Assembly: GCF_016920785.2 (NCBI RefSeq)
Contig: NW_024609836.1
Span: 13,112,018 to 13,176,017, forward strand
DNA from: Ixodes scapularis
Taxonomy: Eukaryota; Arthropoda; Arachnida; Ixodida; Ixodidae
DNA: 64,000 nt
Direction: 5' to 3'
Below the pieces are notes generated by a model. The model saw only the letters and a program-made list of their open reading frames with translations, was not told where the DNA came from and did no database searches. A program made the position numbers and the translations under genes. This document shows, piece by piece, positions 10,145 through 20,580 of the stretch. How positions within the stretch are numbered: the first letter of the stretch is position 1; each line of letters opens with the position of its first letter.

Positions 10145-10410
10145 TTATCGAACGCCAGGGTGGCATTCCCGCTTCCTGAAGGTGGTCGGAGGTGTCCATC
10201 CCGTGTTCTGGAAGTTTTTGACTTGCATCGCCGCGGAACATCAACTGACGGAAGACAAGCTGGATGCGATGCTGAGTTACCAAGAGCCTCCTAGCCAGAA
10301 GAAGGCCATTGCAGCAAGAAATGAGAAGGTCCGCCTTTTTTTATGAGAACCGACGGAGCATGGCTGTGGGGAACTTTTTGAGAGCAATTACTTATCATTT
10401 GAAAGGGTGA
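10145..10410 (+). pseudogene. Mutator-like transposase C-terminal remnant
   Basis: The frame reads HPVFWKFLTCIAAEHQLTED, then QKKAIAARNEKVRL, a stop, and ENRRSMAVGNFL. This arrangement (HP, aromatic-rich helix, glutamine helix, basic Arg-rich tail) is typical of the end of MULE/FLYWCH-type transposases in animals. The catalytic part is missing. The mirrored copy sits at 11640-11905. Recognition is by pattern only, without a domain search. Confidence 0.5.
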
Positions 10411-11639
10411 ATGGCTGTCGCACGAGCATATGAACCCCCGAAAGTTTTCAAATAAAATTTGAAGTGACGTACTTACTTTTGACTTCGCTAAGTCTTAGAA
10501 CTAAAAAGGCAATGTTTCGTTGTAGTTTCATAAATAGCACCTCAGCTTTAGCTAATGCAAGCTTCGAGCAGTAAAAAAAGTATCAATAGAAAGACATGAG
10601 AGGCTACGAGGCTCACATGGTTAGAGTTGTTGCGCTTACGCAAAACCTAAGTCGCCTTCTGGCCTCCATGAGTTGGAGTGCGCTCTTACCGGGACTGCGA
10701 CTTTTTATTTATTTGTTACAATACCCTCAAGGCCCATCGGGTAATACAGAGGCGGTGAACAGATAAGCACAATATGCGAAACAAACATAAAAATCGGTAC
10801 AAATATCCTCATGAGTTACTTGCATCAAAATAAATTTTAACAGCTACACGTTTGGACATTAAAGAACCTTACAATGAAATGGGTGAATGACACGAAAATG
10901 CACTCGATCCGTGCATAAAAGAACATCTTTCACACTTTTTATATAAAATACATTCGATGAAACGGCCGTCAGCGATTCGATGAAACGGCGGGTTCCCGGA
11001 CATTTCATCGAACACCGTTTCGTCGAACGCCGTTTCATCGAAAAATCGGACGTTTCATCGAACGCCGATTCATCGAACGCCGTTTCATCGAATGTCTTTT
11101 AAATAAATAGTGTGAAAGATGTTCTTTTATGCATGGATCGAGTGCATTTTCGAGTCATTCACCCATTTCATCGTCAGGATTTTTAATGTCCAAACTTGTT
11201 GCTGTTGCAATTTATTTTGATGCAAGTAACCCATGAGGATATTTGTACCGATTTTTATGTTTCGCACATTGTGCTTATCTGTTCAACCCCTCTGTATTAC
11301 CCGATGGGCCTTGACGGTATTGTAACAAATAAATAAAAAGTCACACTCCCGGTAAGAGCGCACTCCAACTCATGGACGCCAGAAGGCGACGTAGGTTTTG
11401 CGCAGGCTCAACAACTTCAGCCATGTGAGCCTCCTAGCCCCTCATGTCTTTCTATTGATACTTTTTTTTACTGCCCGAAGCTTGCAGTAGCTAAAGCTGA
11501 GTTGCTATTTATGAAACTACAACGAAATATTGTTTTGTTTTTTAGTTCTAAAACTCAATGAAGTCAAAAGTAAGTACGTCACTTCAAATTTTATTTCAAA
11601 ACTTTCGGGGGTTCATGAGTTCGTAAGACAGCCATTCAC

Positions 11640-11905
11640 CGTTTCAAATGATGAGCAATTTCTCTCAAAAAGTCCCCCACAGCCTTGGTCCGGCGGTTCT
11701 CATAAAAAAGGCGGACCTTCTCATTTCTTGCCCCTATATGGCCTTCTTCTGGCGAGGAGGCTCTTGGGAACTCAGCATCGCCTCCAGCTTGTCTTCCGTC
11801 AGTTGATGTTCTGCGGCGATGCAAGTCAAAAACTTCCAGAACCCGGGATGGGCACCTCCGACCAGCTTCAGAAAGCGGGAATGCCACATTGGAGTTCGAT
11901 GAAAC
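11640..11905 (-). pseudogene. Mutator-like transposase C-terminal remnant, mirrored copy
   Basis: Inverse of the remnant at 10145-10410: HPGFWKFLTCIAAEHQLTED followed by a shifted frame with NEKVRLFYENRRTKAVGDFL and a stop after HHLKR. This copy lacks the stop seen in the left arm after RLFL, so its tail is better preserved. Confidence 0.5.
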
Positions 11906-11989
11906 GGCGTTCGATAAAACGGCGTTCGATAAAACGGCTTCGATGAAACGGTGTTCGATGAAACGGCGTTCGACGAAATGTCCGGTCCC

Positions 11990-14117
11990 ACATATAAATA
12001 TAAAGATGACTTCTATCATTAAAAAAGGAAAAAAGACGTTTAAAAGATTACACATGCTACAAGATCAAAGACCGAACTCGTTGACCATTGCCAATCTGTC
12101 ACGCGTTTGATTTTAGAAGGTCGTACCTCTGGAGCGGAAACAAATGTGGGACCCACGAGCGTCCTCAGCCACCGTTTCTCCGTAATGTACGAGTTGCTGT
12201 ATTTTTCTTATTCGTGACCCTAGTCCCGCAAAGATGATGTCCCTCGCATGGGAGAAAAACGCCTGATTGAATTTTTAGTATTATAATTGTTATTAGGTGA
12301 ATTCGGAGTAGTATGTGTAACTACTCTAAATCATAGTGGTTTTTTTTGTTTTTACAAAACGGGCGTGAAAGTTTTAGACATTTCTGATTGGACTTCTCGG
12401 CCCCCAGAAACAAAAATTCAATCCTCAGATCAAAATCAGTGATAGAATACAGCGTTCCTTTCATTAAGCTTTTGTGCAGGTAATGTCCCCAAGTGGTGAG
12501 CTTGTGTCCGATGATTGTGCGGAGGATTCGGCACATTGACGCTTATCGCGACGATTAGTTTTGCATGCTTCGGCCACCAACGCGATTACTGTCGCAGTGA
12601 ACCATGTATTAAACAACAAGTAGGTAATATTAATAATTAATACAACACTTTTTTAGGGTTGGCTTCCGCCGTTTCTGCCTTTTCTGGTCACGTGGCATGC
12701 AGCAATCGCACCGATACGCGCCCTGGTAGCATACCAAGGCTGCGATCGGATTTCAACTGATTCTAACTCTGTCACAGAGCCGCTGCGACAGTGCGACCGC
12801 GATTTATTCATATGCGCACATTACAAGTGCACATATGACCACGGGATCAGGAAGTCAGCCCTTTGCTCGGTCTTCCCAAATTCCATAATGCTAGAGTTGC
12901 GAGTGAACATATTCACGAAGAAGCAGACTTGTATAGTTTTGAATAACCCGGGTACGATTCACTATCGGACCCTTGCCAATTCTGAGAGCTGCATTTGTCA
13001 TCCTCTCCTTTTTTGGAAAGAAGGTCTGACTGTTAACCCCCACTGCCACCGGCAATCTACACACCCAACCCTAATCAACTCTTTTCGACAGTTCGATTCT
13101 TCATTCTGCGAATCGGGACGAATTGTCCTTCTTCCAGTTGTGCAGAGACCAATGGAATTTCGTCGAAGTGACCAGATTCGTGGTGCAATACACTTACCCT
13201 ACAAGAATAGAAAGCCACGTGGAACGATCTATTGTTATATTCAGACATGATGCAGGCTATTAGTACATCCGGGTGTGAAGCTTCTGCTGCACGCCGAGAT
13301 AGATGCGTTCGCGTCCTTTATCAGTAGTCAAGCTCCCACCTACCAAAACGTCATGAACTACCTCGACAGAATGACGAGCTTTGGAGTGTTTCCAGAAGCC
13401 AGTTATTTTACATGGGCTACTGAAAACCACTATGCATGTCACATGCAAAAAAAAAATGTGCAGTACTGTGTGATACTAGTATTATCGCTCTACTCACTGA
13501 CATACAAACCTATTTGCAGGGAATGCATGCGTATGCAAACTACTGACGACTGCAGTGTACAGTGAGTAGTTGTCTGTTCCAAAGATAAACGAACAAAAAT
13601 AAAAATTTGTCAAATTCACACAATTGTTTAGCATTTACTCAGGAATTGTCGGCTCACACCAGCCACCACCCCCATGCATTTATAGGCGCGTTAGATGTAG
13701 GTTTTATTCTTTTTTTTAATATATCTATATTTTTTTTATTAGTGGGAAATTACGCTTGTGCAAACTCTTGATGCCTCGCACCCACAGCTCCCAAAGCACC
13801 TTTTAAACAATTAAGTATTGACTCTGCGCATAGTCAGCGGCGCTGGCGGGCGGTCATGTGTTTACAATGCGGGTCTCCGTATGTAGCTCATCTGTAAAAC
13901 TCCAAGTGGGCAGGGACGAGGACTGAACTAGAAATTCCTGGGATCTGAAGCGCGGCTTTCATAGACGCCCCCCAATTGCGATCCACTAGAGCACCCGCAC
14001 ATTGCACCCCTATTATATATTTCAAATTGGCTGACCTATGTCATCGGAACATTCCAAAACATTTGAACTGTTAATATTAAAGGAGCGTTTGGCGTCGTAC
14101 AATCGACACTTTTAACC
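11990..14117. other. No gene recognised
   Basis: Two moderate plus-strand frames (12888-13250 and 13275-13565) show no motif. Bases 12228-12275 (AGATGATGTCCCTCGCATGG followed by GAGAAAAACG) vaguely recall the PLE hammerhead region but lack CUGAUGA. Otherwise AT-rich spacer, presumably inside the disrupted hAT element. Confidence 0.35.
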
Positions 14118-14126
14118 GGTTGGTAC

Positions 14127-15425
14127 GGGCGGCGGAGAAAAGCTCACCGGAGATAAGCTCACCAGAGATGAGCTCACCGGAGAAAAGCTCACCGCTAAAC
14201 CGGCGGATGCGAAAAAAAGCTCACAGATTTTTTTTTTTAAACTTAGCGGATTTTGCCTTAAACGTGGCAATTTAATACAATTCGCATTCGCCACTTCATT
14301 AAAAAAAAATGTCCTCTTTCTTGTAATATTCTTGAAGGTCATTGGGCATATTTACTAAATCCTCAGAAATTAGTAATCACCCATTAATATACATTCTGTA
14401 TATTAATGGAGCCGCAAAAATGATATCAGAACATCGTACACCGGTAAAAAAGGCAACAATTTATTGATAACTGAGGGTGCGCCGTCGGTAGCTCTGTCAA
14501 ATAAAGAGGTTTGTTCCTTGTGAGCTAATATGAATAGCGGTGTGTGAAACGTTTCAGCTCCAAATATTCTGTTGTGCCTAATAGTTAAGTAGGTATTTGT
14601 TGATGCAATCAGTGTCGGCCACGCTGTCTTCCTTCTGTTAATTTCACTAAGAAAACTTTATTTGCGAGAACAGCTTCGTCCTGTCGTGTTTGTTGTCTTC
14701 ACTCCGTCGTCGTCGTTTGAGCGGTTTTCATCATGTATAACGTTTACCAACTCGCCCGATTCGCTACCTTACAGAAGACTATTTCTTATAAAGGTCATGA
14801 GTAACAACGGTGCCAGCGTGCAGCTCTGAAAGTCATGAGTGGCTCACCTTAGAAGGGCACTATCACACAAAGGCCACGCGCGGAAACACAAGCACGAACA
14901 GCTAGAAAACGTGCATGTCCATGGAAGAAAGAAGCCTCGATATCCTACTGATTGTTTTATCCTGTTTTCAAAGGTTAATAAAACCTTCAAAGAGAATTTC
15001 AGGCACCGCGTTGTTGGGCATGCACTTCCGGATTTTTGGTGTTTACAGTTTTGGTTTTTAGGTTTTAGGGAGACATAAGTTTTCGAACTTTTTCATGTTA
15101 TTCAAGTTCATAAAATGTTCAGTTAGGCTTTAGTTGCATAGAGAGTAAGCCGCAGAAAACACTGGCCCGCCACTATTAATTTGGGAGCAATATACTTAAT
15201 AAGCTTGGCAAATAATACAAAAAAGGACATTTTCTTTTTGACAAAGCTGACGAACTTTAATGATAATAAATTGGTGTATGTTACGCATGATCCAACAGCC
15301 TCCATATAAAAAATTAAAAATAAATCGGGGAGCTTTTCTCCGCATCCGCCGGTTTTGCGGTGAGCTTATCTCCGGTGAGCTTTTCTCCTGTGAGCTTTTC
15401 TCCGGTGAGCTTTTCTCCGGGATTC
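14127..15425. mobile_element. Foldback element with 15-bp arrays and a 9-bp target duplication
   Basis: The left end has four copies of a 15-bp unit near GGAGAAAAGCTCACC (14132-14195); the right end has the inverse array (15331-15420). GGTTGGTAC (14118-14126) and GATTGGTAC (15426-15434) flank the element, a 9-bp target duplication with one mismatch, which is the length produced by Mutator-like transposases. With these borders the two ends align base for base for 16 positions before entering the arrays. The AT-rich interior has no recognisable transposase, so this copy is non-autonomous. Confidence 0.75.
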
Positions 15426-15647
15426 GATTGGTACATAGCTGCGCATCGGCACTCAGCTAACCAACTATCAGGCCTTCATGTGAAATTATAATATTTGTGT
15501 CTGCTCTGTTTCTTTGTCGGTCCGTCAACGTCGGCTTTTGTGGCACGACATTTTAGTATGATGTAACTACGGCAACGTCTGCAGGAATGCGAACTAAATA
15601 TACACACATGTCTGTACATATAAGAGGGCAAATTATTCTAGCACGTG

Positions 15648-15874
15648 ACTTACGAGACGAAAGATCCAACCGAGACAGAATGTACAACGAGCCTGAATGT
15701 CCATCGAGACGAAAGATTCAACCGAGACGGAATATCCAACGAGCCTGAATGTCCAACGAGACGGAAGATCCAACCGAGACGGAATATCCAACGAGCCTGA
15801 ATGTCCAACGTGCCTGAATATCCATTATTGGATCTTTCGTCTCGTTGGACATTCAGGCTCGTTGGACATTCCGT
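15648..15874. repeat. 18-bp tandem array, right block, ending in an inverted stretch
   Basis: Same unit variants and same orientation as 9583-9822 up to about 15824. After a short ATCCATTATTGGAT centre, two to three units follow in inverse orientation (15833-15874). I read this as one array cut in two by the insertions between 9840 and 15640, with a short foldback at its end. Confidence 0.65.
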
Positions 15875-15895
15875 CTCGTAATCGTTTTTCGGCTG

Positions 15896-15905
15896 TATAT
15901 AAAAG
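15896..15905 (+). promoter_or_regulatory. TATA box for the hAT transposase
   Basis: TATATAAAAG lies 127 bases upstream of the ATG at 16032, immediately after the 18-bp array, with a GC-rich leader between. No other TATA match lies this close to the frame. Confidence 0.5.
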
Positions 15906-16031
15906 GACCGTTCTGTAAAATAATTTGCAGACGTGTTTGAGAAGTCTGTCCGCGTCTGTCCCGCGTTTGCGGGTTTTCTCAACGTGAGACTTGCTTCCCT
16001 TCGTCGTCACGCGGAGTAGAAGGCCACCAGG

Positions 16032-16466
16032 ATGGGAAGTAAGCGGAAAGCTCAGGATGACTACGCTACTGATTTTATGGATAAATCGTCGTTCTGGTTC
16101 CGCGTGCCAATTGTTAATCCGTGCATAAACGTGGAGCTGCCAGAGGGATTTGTGCCTTATGAAAGTATCCATCGGCCGGTCCTCCGAGACGAGAGCTAGC
16201 TGAGTGACCTAGAATCAGAGTTTCTTTGTTACCGCCAGTATGCTGTAACTAGTACCGTTGATCTAGTGTTATTTTGGAAACTTCATTTACCTGACTGGCC
16301 ACTACTGTCCCAAGCCTCGCTGGACATTTTGGGATTTCCTGTGTGCAGCGCAAATGTGGAGCGTGCGTTTTCAAAATTGCGGGTTGTGAACCGCAAGGAA
16401 CGTGCTGCCATGACGGATGCAAGCCTCTCGAAGTATGTTTGCATCTACTATAATAACCAAGTGTGA
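16032..16466 (+). pseudogene. hAT transposase, N-terminus joined to dimerisation domain
   Basis: The frame starts with MGSKRKAQDD, a basic start that could act as a nuclear signal, and runs to an in-frame TAG at 16197-16199. It continues in the same frame with FWKLHLPDWPLLSQASLDIL and then SANVERAFSKLRVVNRKERA, the signature of the C-terminal hAT dimerisation domain (the ERAFS block). Only about 145 codons exist, against 500-700 for a whole transposase, so the catalytic core is gone. The element could be moved only by a transposase supplied elsewhere. Confidence 0.8.
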
Positions 16467-16692
16467 GAAATACATGCTTCCTCAAAAAAGTGTATGCATG
16501 TGAATAAAATTGGAACTCTCTGTCTGTGATCAATCGCATTTTTTTCCACCGATAATCACCGATTTTAGCCTCGTCATGAGACGTTCCACCGAAATACACC
16601 GGTGTTTCAAAAATAAATAAACACCAAAAAACATCCGCCGATTTTTCTCACAAATAAACACAGGAAAGTACACACCCTATACATAAACCATG

Positions 16693-16800
16693 TTATGGTG
16701 ACATAGAAAAACCGCAGGGCGCAGGAGTCCGATGCCCGACTTGTAATTGAAGGATCGGGTGTTCAGAATCCCCAACCCTGTTCCAACAGGATTTTTTTTT
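16693..16800 (+). other. Possible degenerate tRNA-like (SINE-type) sequence
   Basis: A GGGTGTTCAGAATCC block resembles a B box, ACTTGTAAT could be an anticodon loop, and CCTGTTCCAACAGG plus a T run follows like a Pol III terminator. The cloverleaf cannot be completed well, so this is weak. Confidence 0.25.
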
Positions 16801-16864
16801 TGTACTTGTTCCAGCGCATGCTTAGTGCAAGATGCTTACAACCGACTGACGGACGCTTAGCATA

Positions 16865-17700
16865 GGGGTGAAGGGAATAAGTGAGGTGTAGGACGTTTCG
16901 GTGTGGGACTTTTCGGTGTGCGGAGATTTCAGTGCATGGCCAATCAAAATCACGAGTTGATTATTTTTTTTTTAAACGTAGTAAGCACTATTTTAGCTAG
17001 AAGTTTATTTTTCCGCACTTTATAATTTTTTGTACTTGGTCATCCATTTACGGCCACTTACTGACATACCACCTAAGTGACTTTGTTAGGCGCATTACCA
17101 TCCTACGTGAGGACTGGAGACGTTGGACGTTCTGGTTCGTTTGTCAGTGTTTCTTTTCAAACGTACATACTAGTCGCATCTTATGTCTCGGGTAATTTTG
17201 AACAATCTCAAGCTTCTTGCTGTTCGCGCCTTTCCTACACAGGTTACCAATATAAAAGCCCACACCTTTACAAAAGGCGCCGAGAGCGCTTGTATCAACT
17301 TATCGCGTAGACACGATGTGATGCGTCTAGTGCGTCCGTTGGAAAACAGACACCGGCAAACGAACCATAACGTCCAACGTGTCCAGCCCTCCTGCAGGAT
17401 GGTGCTGCGCCTAACAAAGTCACTTGGTCGTATATAAGTAAGTGAACGTAAATGGATGACCAAGCCTACATATTTATTAAGTGCGAAAAAAACAACAACA
17501 ACAAAGATTTCTTGCTAAAATAATTTTAGAAAAGAAAAATTAAAAAACGCGATTTTGAATGACCGTGCATCGAAACGTCCGTGGACCGAAAAGTTCATGC
17601 ACCAAACTGTCCGCGCACCGAAAATTCCGTGCACCGAAGTGTCCGTGCACCAAAACGTCGGTGCACCGAAACGCCCTGCACCGAAATTCCCAGACCCCAC
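16865..17700. mobile_element. Foldback element with CGGTGCACGGACATTTT-type arrays
   Basis: The right end holds about nine units near GCACCGAAACGTCCGT (17548-17690); the left end holds inverse units (16890-16940). Further in, the arms match inversely over about 110 bases: GGTCATCCATTTACG (17038) answers CGTAAATGGATGACC (17447), with GTGACTTTGTTAGGCGCA shared in between. The unpaired centre is about 170 bases and has no enzyme. The target duplication is not clear. Confidence 0.7.
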
Positions 17701-17924
17701 CGATGGCACATCGATTGGTCTTGCTCTCGCACAGTACGACGAACTAGGGGAATATTTCGTACACGTTTGACGGTTTCCCGAGTCGACGAACCGGTTTGAG
17801 AATGCAGTGTCGGGTTGCGGACCTCTTTAGCAATCTTATAAAGACGGTTCGCCGAACCACTCTATTAACAACGCAACTTCAAACATTAAAGCAAACCATA
17901 AAGATAAAAAAAAGAAGCACTTAC

Positions 17925-18080
17925 CAAGGTGTTTTCGCTGATAGTTGTCAGTGCTGCCAAAGCCGTCAGGAGTTCCTCGTGGGTACCACTTGACAGGAAG
18001 AGTTTCTTCCCTTTACCTTTCTCCAGTATCGCAAGGCAAACCAAGCTACACGCCATTCCGCTTTGTTGTAGAGGCTTCAA
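17925..18080 (-). CDS. Candidate internal exon of an unrecognised protein
   Basis: On the minus strand an open frame reads SLVCLAILEKGKGKKLFLSS and then THEELLTALAALTTISENTL, ending exactly at a strong donor TTG|GTAAGT (17924). Amino-acid composition looks genuine and amphipathic. I cannot identify the family or the neighbouring exons, and it may belong to a transposon. Confidence 0.3.
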
Positions 18081-18090
18081 AGTGAATACT

Positions 18091-18807
18091 CAGTGCGTTG
18101 CACTCCGACTCCTTTGCAGCTGGACATGGCCGGCCTTAATAAAGCTTTTTTTTTCTCTCTCTCTCGAAAAAAGAACCTTGTGTAACACGTGAGAAAAACA
18201 AAATTCCCGAACAGATCTTCCGAGGTTAGGCTGTGAGAGGATTATGAATTGGGGAGGGGATTAAAGGAGATTGGGGAACCTCCTTGTGCGTGCACGCCTC
18301 CTCCTCTCTGGTTAGAGACAACCGTGTCGTCTGCCATGGCGCCCGCCAAATTTTGGCCCCCGTCCATTCTTTTTTTTTTTTTTGCAGGGGTAAAAGCGGG
18401 GGGGGGGGGGGGGGGTGTCAAAGTATGCTCGTGTCCTTCATGGGTGCCTTGACCATGCTCATCACGAGGGTCCGAAAAGCTACTCACAGGCTCTGTTAGC
18501 TGTAGGTCAATCGCTCAAGACCTTCGCTGCTCTTCAAGTCCCGAAAACAGGCAAGGGAGAGGCTGTGTTCGAAATCTCACCCTAATAGCCCAAATAGATC
18601 CGCGTTACTCCGGCGGATCGTGTCACGTGATAACACAGATAAAGCGACGCTGGCTTAGGCTTCCCTACGCAAAGGTACAAACTGGAGTAAGATCGAGTAA
18701 ATTTATGAACACGACCAAGGACATACGGGTGCCCGACAAAACAGATGGACAGCACTGGCAAGTGGCGCGTGGCGTCAAGGCTGACGAGCACTGAGGTCAT
18801 CGAAAAG
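18091..18807. other. No gene recognised; T and G homopolymer runs
   Basis: A T16-18 run (about 18369-18384) and a G17 run (about 18400-18416) are the only marked features. Bases 18800-18807 (TCGAAAAG) are the left target duplication of the next element. Confidence 0.4.
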
Positions 18808-19996
18808 TAGTGTTGGAGGTAACGCGTTACTAGTAACGACGTTACTGGTAACGCGTTACATATTTCGCTAAAGCAGTAACGTAGTCGTTAGTATTCTGAA
18901 TGACTAACGAGTAAGGTATTTCCGTTACTTTTTTAAGGTATCGGCTGTCAAATTTCGTTACTCGTTATTTTTGACCAAAACTGGTGAAATTCTGCACGAG
19001 CTTATCTCTAAATCCTGCACCAGCTCATCGCTGCACGGAACCAGCATCCGTCACAGTAAAGTAAAAAAAAAAAAAAAAAAATTCACTTCTCGAAGGCGAA
19101 GAAAACCTTCGGCTACCAGCTAATTCCGTTCATCCTCCTTTTTCTTTTTCTTTTTTTCATAGTGTCACCACCCACAAGGCTTGAACGAACGACTGCGTTA
19201 CAGCCTCCTCCCCTCTCTCCTCTCCCCCCCCCCCCCCCTGCTTTGTGCAGCAGAAGCGGACAGCGGGGGGGGGGGGGGGGGGGGGGGATAGCCGTGGAGA
19301 GACATCCGTTAAAAGGAAGCTACGGAGCTTCTTGGAAAAAATGAGTTAGAAGTGAATGCTAGTGTATTTTTACCCCGTGAACCCGAATACCCAAACCATT
19401 TGCTGCGTAAGTATTGTTAAACGTGAGAAAAACGCGAAAGACAGTCGCTGTCCGTGACGTCATCGACGGATCTTTTAGCTGCCCAAGGCTAGGGAGGCGG
19501 GGCTTCAGCCCTATTTTGAAATTGCTCTTGTGGCTCTCCGGCGCGTCGCATTGAAATATAATTTTGATATCTGTTATTCCAAAGGCCAAATGAACGCAAT
19601 TCAAGCGTTTTTTCTCAAATGTAGAAGTGCCCCATCTTCCCTTTAACAACAGTGGACAATTAGTGGCGAAGCGATTTGCACATTTCTCTAGTCTCGAAAA
19701 AAAAAAAAAGAAACACCCTTTGTGGAATATTTTTACCCTCGCTCTCCCCCTCGCTGCCTGAAAGTTCCTGACCCACTTTTGTACACAGATGAATATTTTG
19801 CTTGATTAGCCTTTAATTCCCTAAGGTCATGATAAAAAAAAAAAAAAAAAGTTTTAAACCTGGAAAGAAAACTTACAAACACGAAAAAAAAAAATTTTTT
19901 TGCACACAAAAACTAAGCGCTACTGCTGGTAAGAGGCAGCAAGTGATTATAGTCAGTGTGCTGATAACCGGTGTCTTGTTCCAGATAGTGAAGTAA

Positions 19997-20180
19997 TACC
20001 CGTGCCACACGGGCAACTCGAATGCTATTTACAACAAATGACATTTGAGCGGACGGCCAATCAGCGCGCGACACTGCGGGCGTAGCGCGTTCTACGCTCG
20101 ACAGATTGCGAGCTGATTCGCCGATCACACAAATGTCATTCGTGGTAAATGACATTCGAGTTGCCCGTGTGGCACGGGTA
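19997..20180. mobile_element. 184-bp palindromic miniature element (TACCCGTGCC ends)
   Basis: Almost the whole element is two inverse arms of about 80 bases: TACCCGTGCCACACGGGCA at the left, its inverse at the right. TAA flanks each side (19994-19996 and 20181-20183), a 3-bp target duplication compatible with PIF/Harbinger-type insertion. It sits inside the hAT element and is therefore younger. Confidence 0.75.
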
Positions 20181-20340
20181 TAAATCAGTCTCTGGTAATA
20201 GCATGAGCCGGACTGTTACTAAAAGCGGCGTACAGATGAGGGTTGTTGGTTGGCTGGTTGGTGTTCCAGCAGTCCTCGTTCGCACGCTGTAGTTTATAAA
20301 AGCCGATTGACTAACATCTCCGACTGATTCTGCGCGTGAG

Positions 20341-20580
20341 ATGGGCATGAATAACGAAAGTCCGTCGCCATGGCCAGCAGGTCTGAATGAAATGTATCAA
20401 CTAAAGGAGACAGAAGCAGGTAATTTACAGTTTCAATGCCTAATCTGCATGCCAAAATTAAGCTGCTTCTCGCATCAAAACACTATGAAACCACTCTGTA
20501 AACTTTTATCTTTATCCAAGCTTGTTAAGGAGGCTTATTATACATCTCTGCCAAACATAGGTACTCGAACAGAAAAGTAA
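20341..20580 (+). pseudogene. Possible BED-type zinc-finger remnant of a hAT transposase
   Basis: The frame contains LQFQCLICMPKLSCFSHQNT, which recalls the start of a BED finger (aromatic, C-x2-C) seen at the N-terminus of hAT transposases; no His pair follows in the expected place. Its location next to the right hAT end supports the idea, but this is weak. Confidence 0.3.

Larger units (their letters stand above)
9969..11989. mobile_element. Mutator-like foldback element, about 2 kb palindrome with 15-bp end arrays
   Basis: Ends are GGGACCAGACATTTCATCG (9969) and the inverse of GGGACCGGACATTTCGTCG (11989). Each end has a tandem array of a 15-bp unit near TTTCATCGAACGCCG (9969-10155 and 11893-11989), and another array marks the centre (10950-11096). 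The arms match in inverse orientation over nearly 1 kb, including a coding remnant on each. The central array carries GGGTTCCCGGACATTTC, which resembles an end, so the whole may be two copies head to head. No 9-bp target duplication could be recognised. A second end-like block (GGGAACCGGACATTTCGGTG) precedes it at about 9918. Confidence 0.75.
9343..16679 (+). mobile_element. hAT transposon, deletion derivative loaded with nested foldback elements
   Basis: Ends are CAGGGTGTGTATTTTCC (9343) and the inverse of TAGGGTGTGTACTTTCC (16679). The flanks CACATAAA (9335-9342) and TACATAAA (16680-16687) form an 8-bp target duplication with one mismatch, as expected for hAT. Both ends carry sub-terminal copies of an ACCGAAAAACACCGGT-like box (9365-9480 and 16535-16640). 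Near the right end lie a TATA box and a shortened transposase with the hAT dimerisation domain. Between about 9570 and 15880 the element is filled by arrays and foldback elements that inserted later. Confidence 0.85.

Noticed and set aside
12228..12275. A fourth hammerhead-like site
   Set aside because: It has GATGATG..CTCGCATGG..GAAAAA but lacks CUGAUGA and a proper stem II.
9583..15874. Arrays of 15-18-bp repeats that superficially look like CRISPR
   Set aside because: The units are contiguous with no unique spacers, and the sequence is plainly eukaryotic with introns and LINEs.
16693..16800. A functional tRNA gene
   Set aside because: Only B-box-like and anticodon-loop-like pieces exist; acceptor and D stems do not form.
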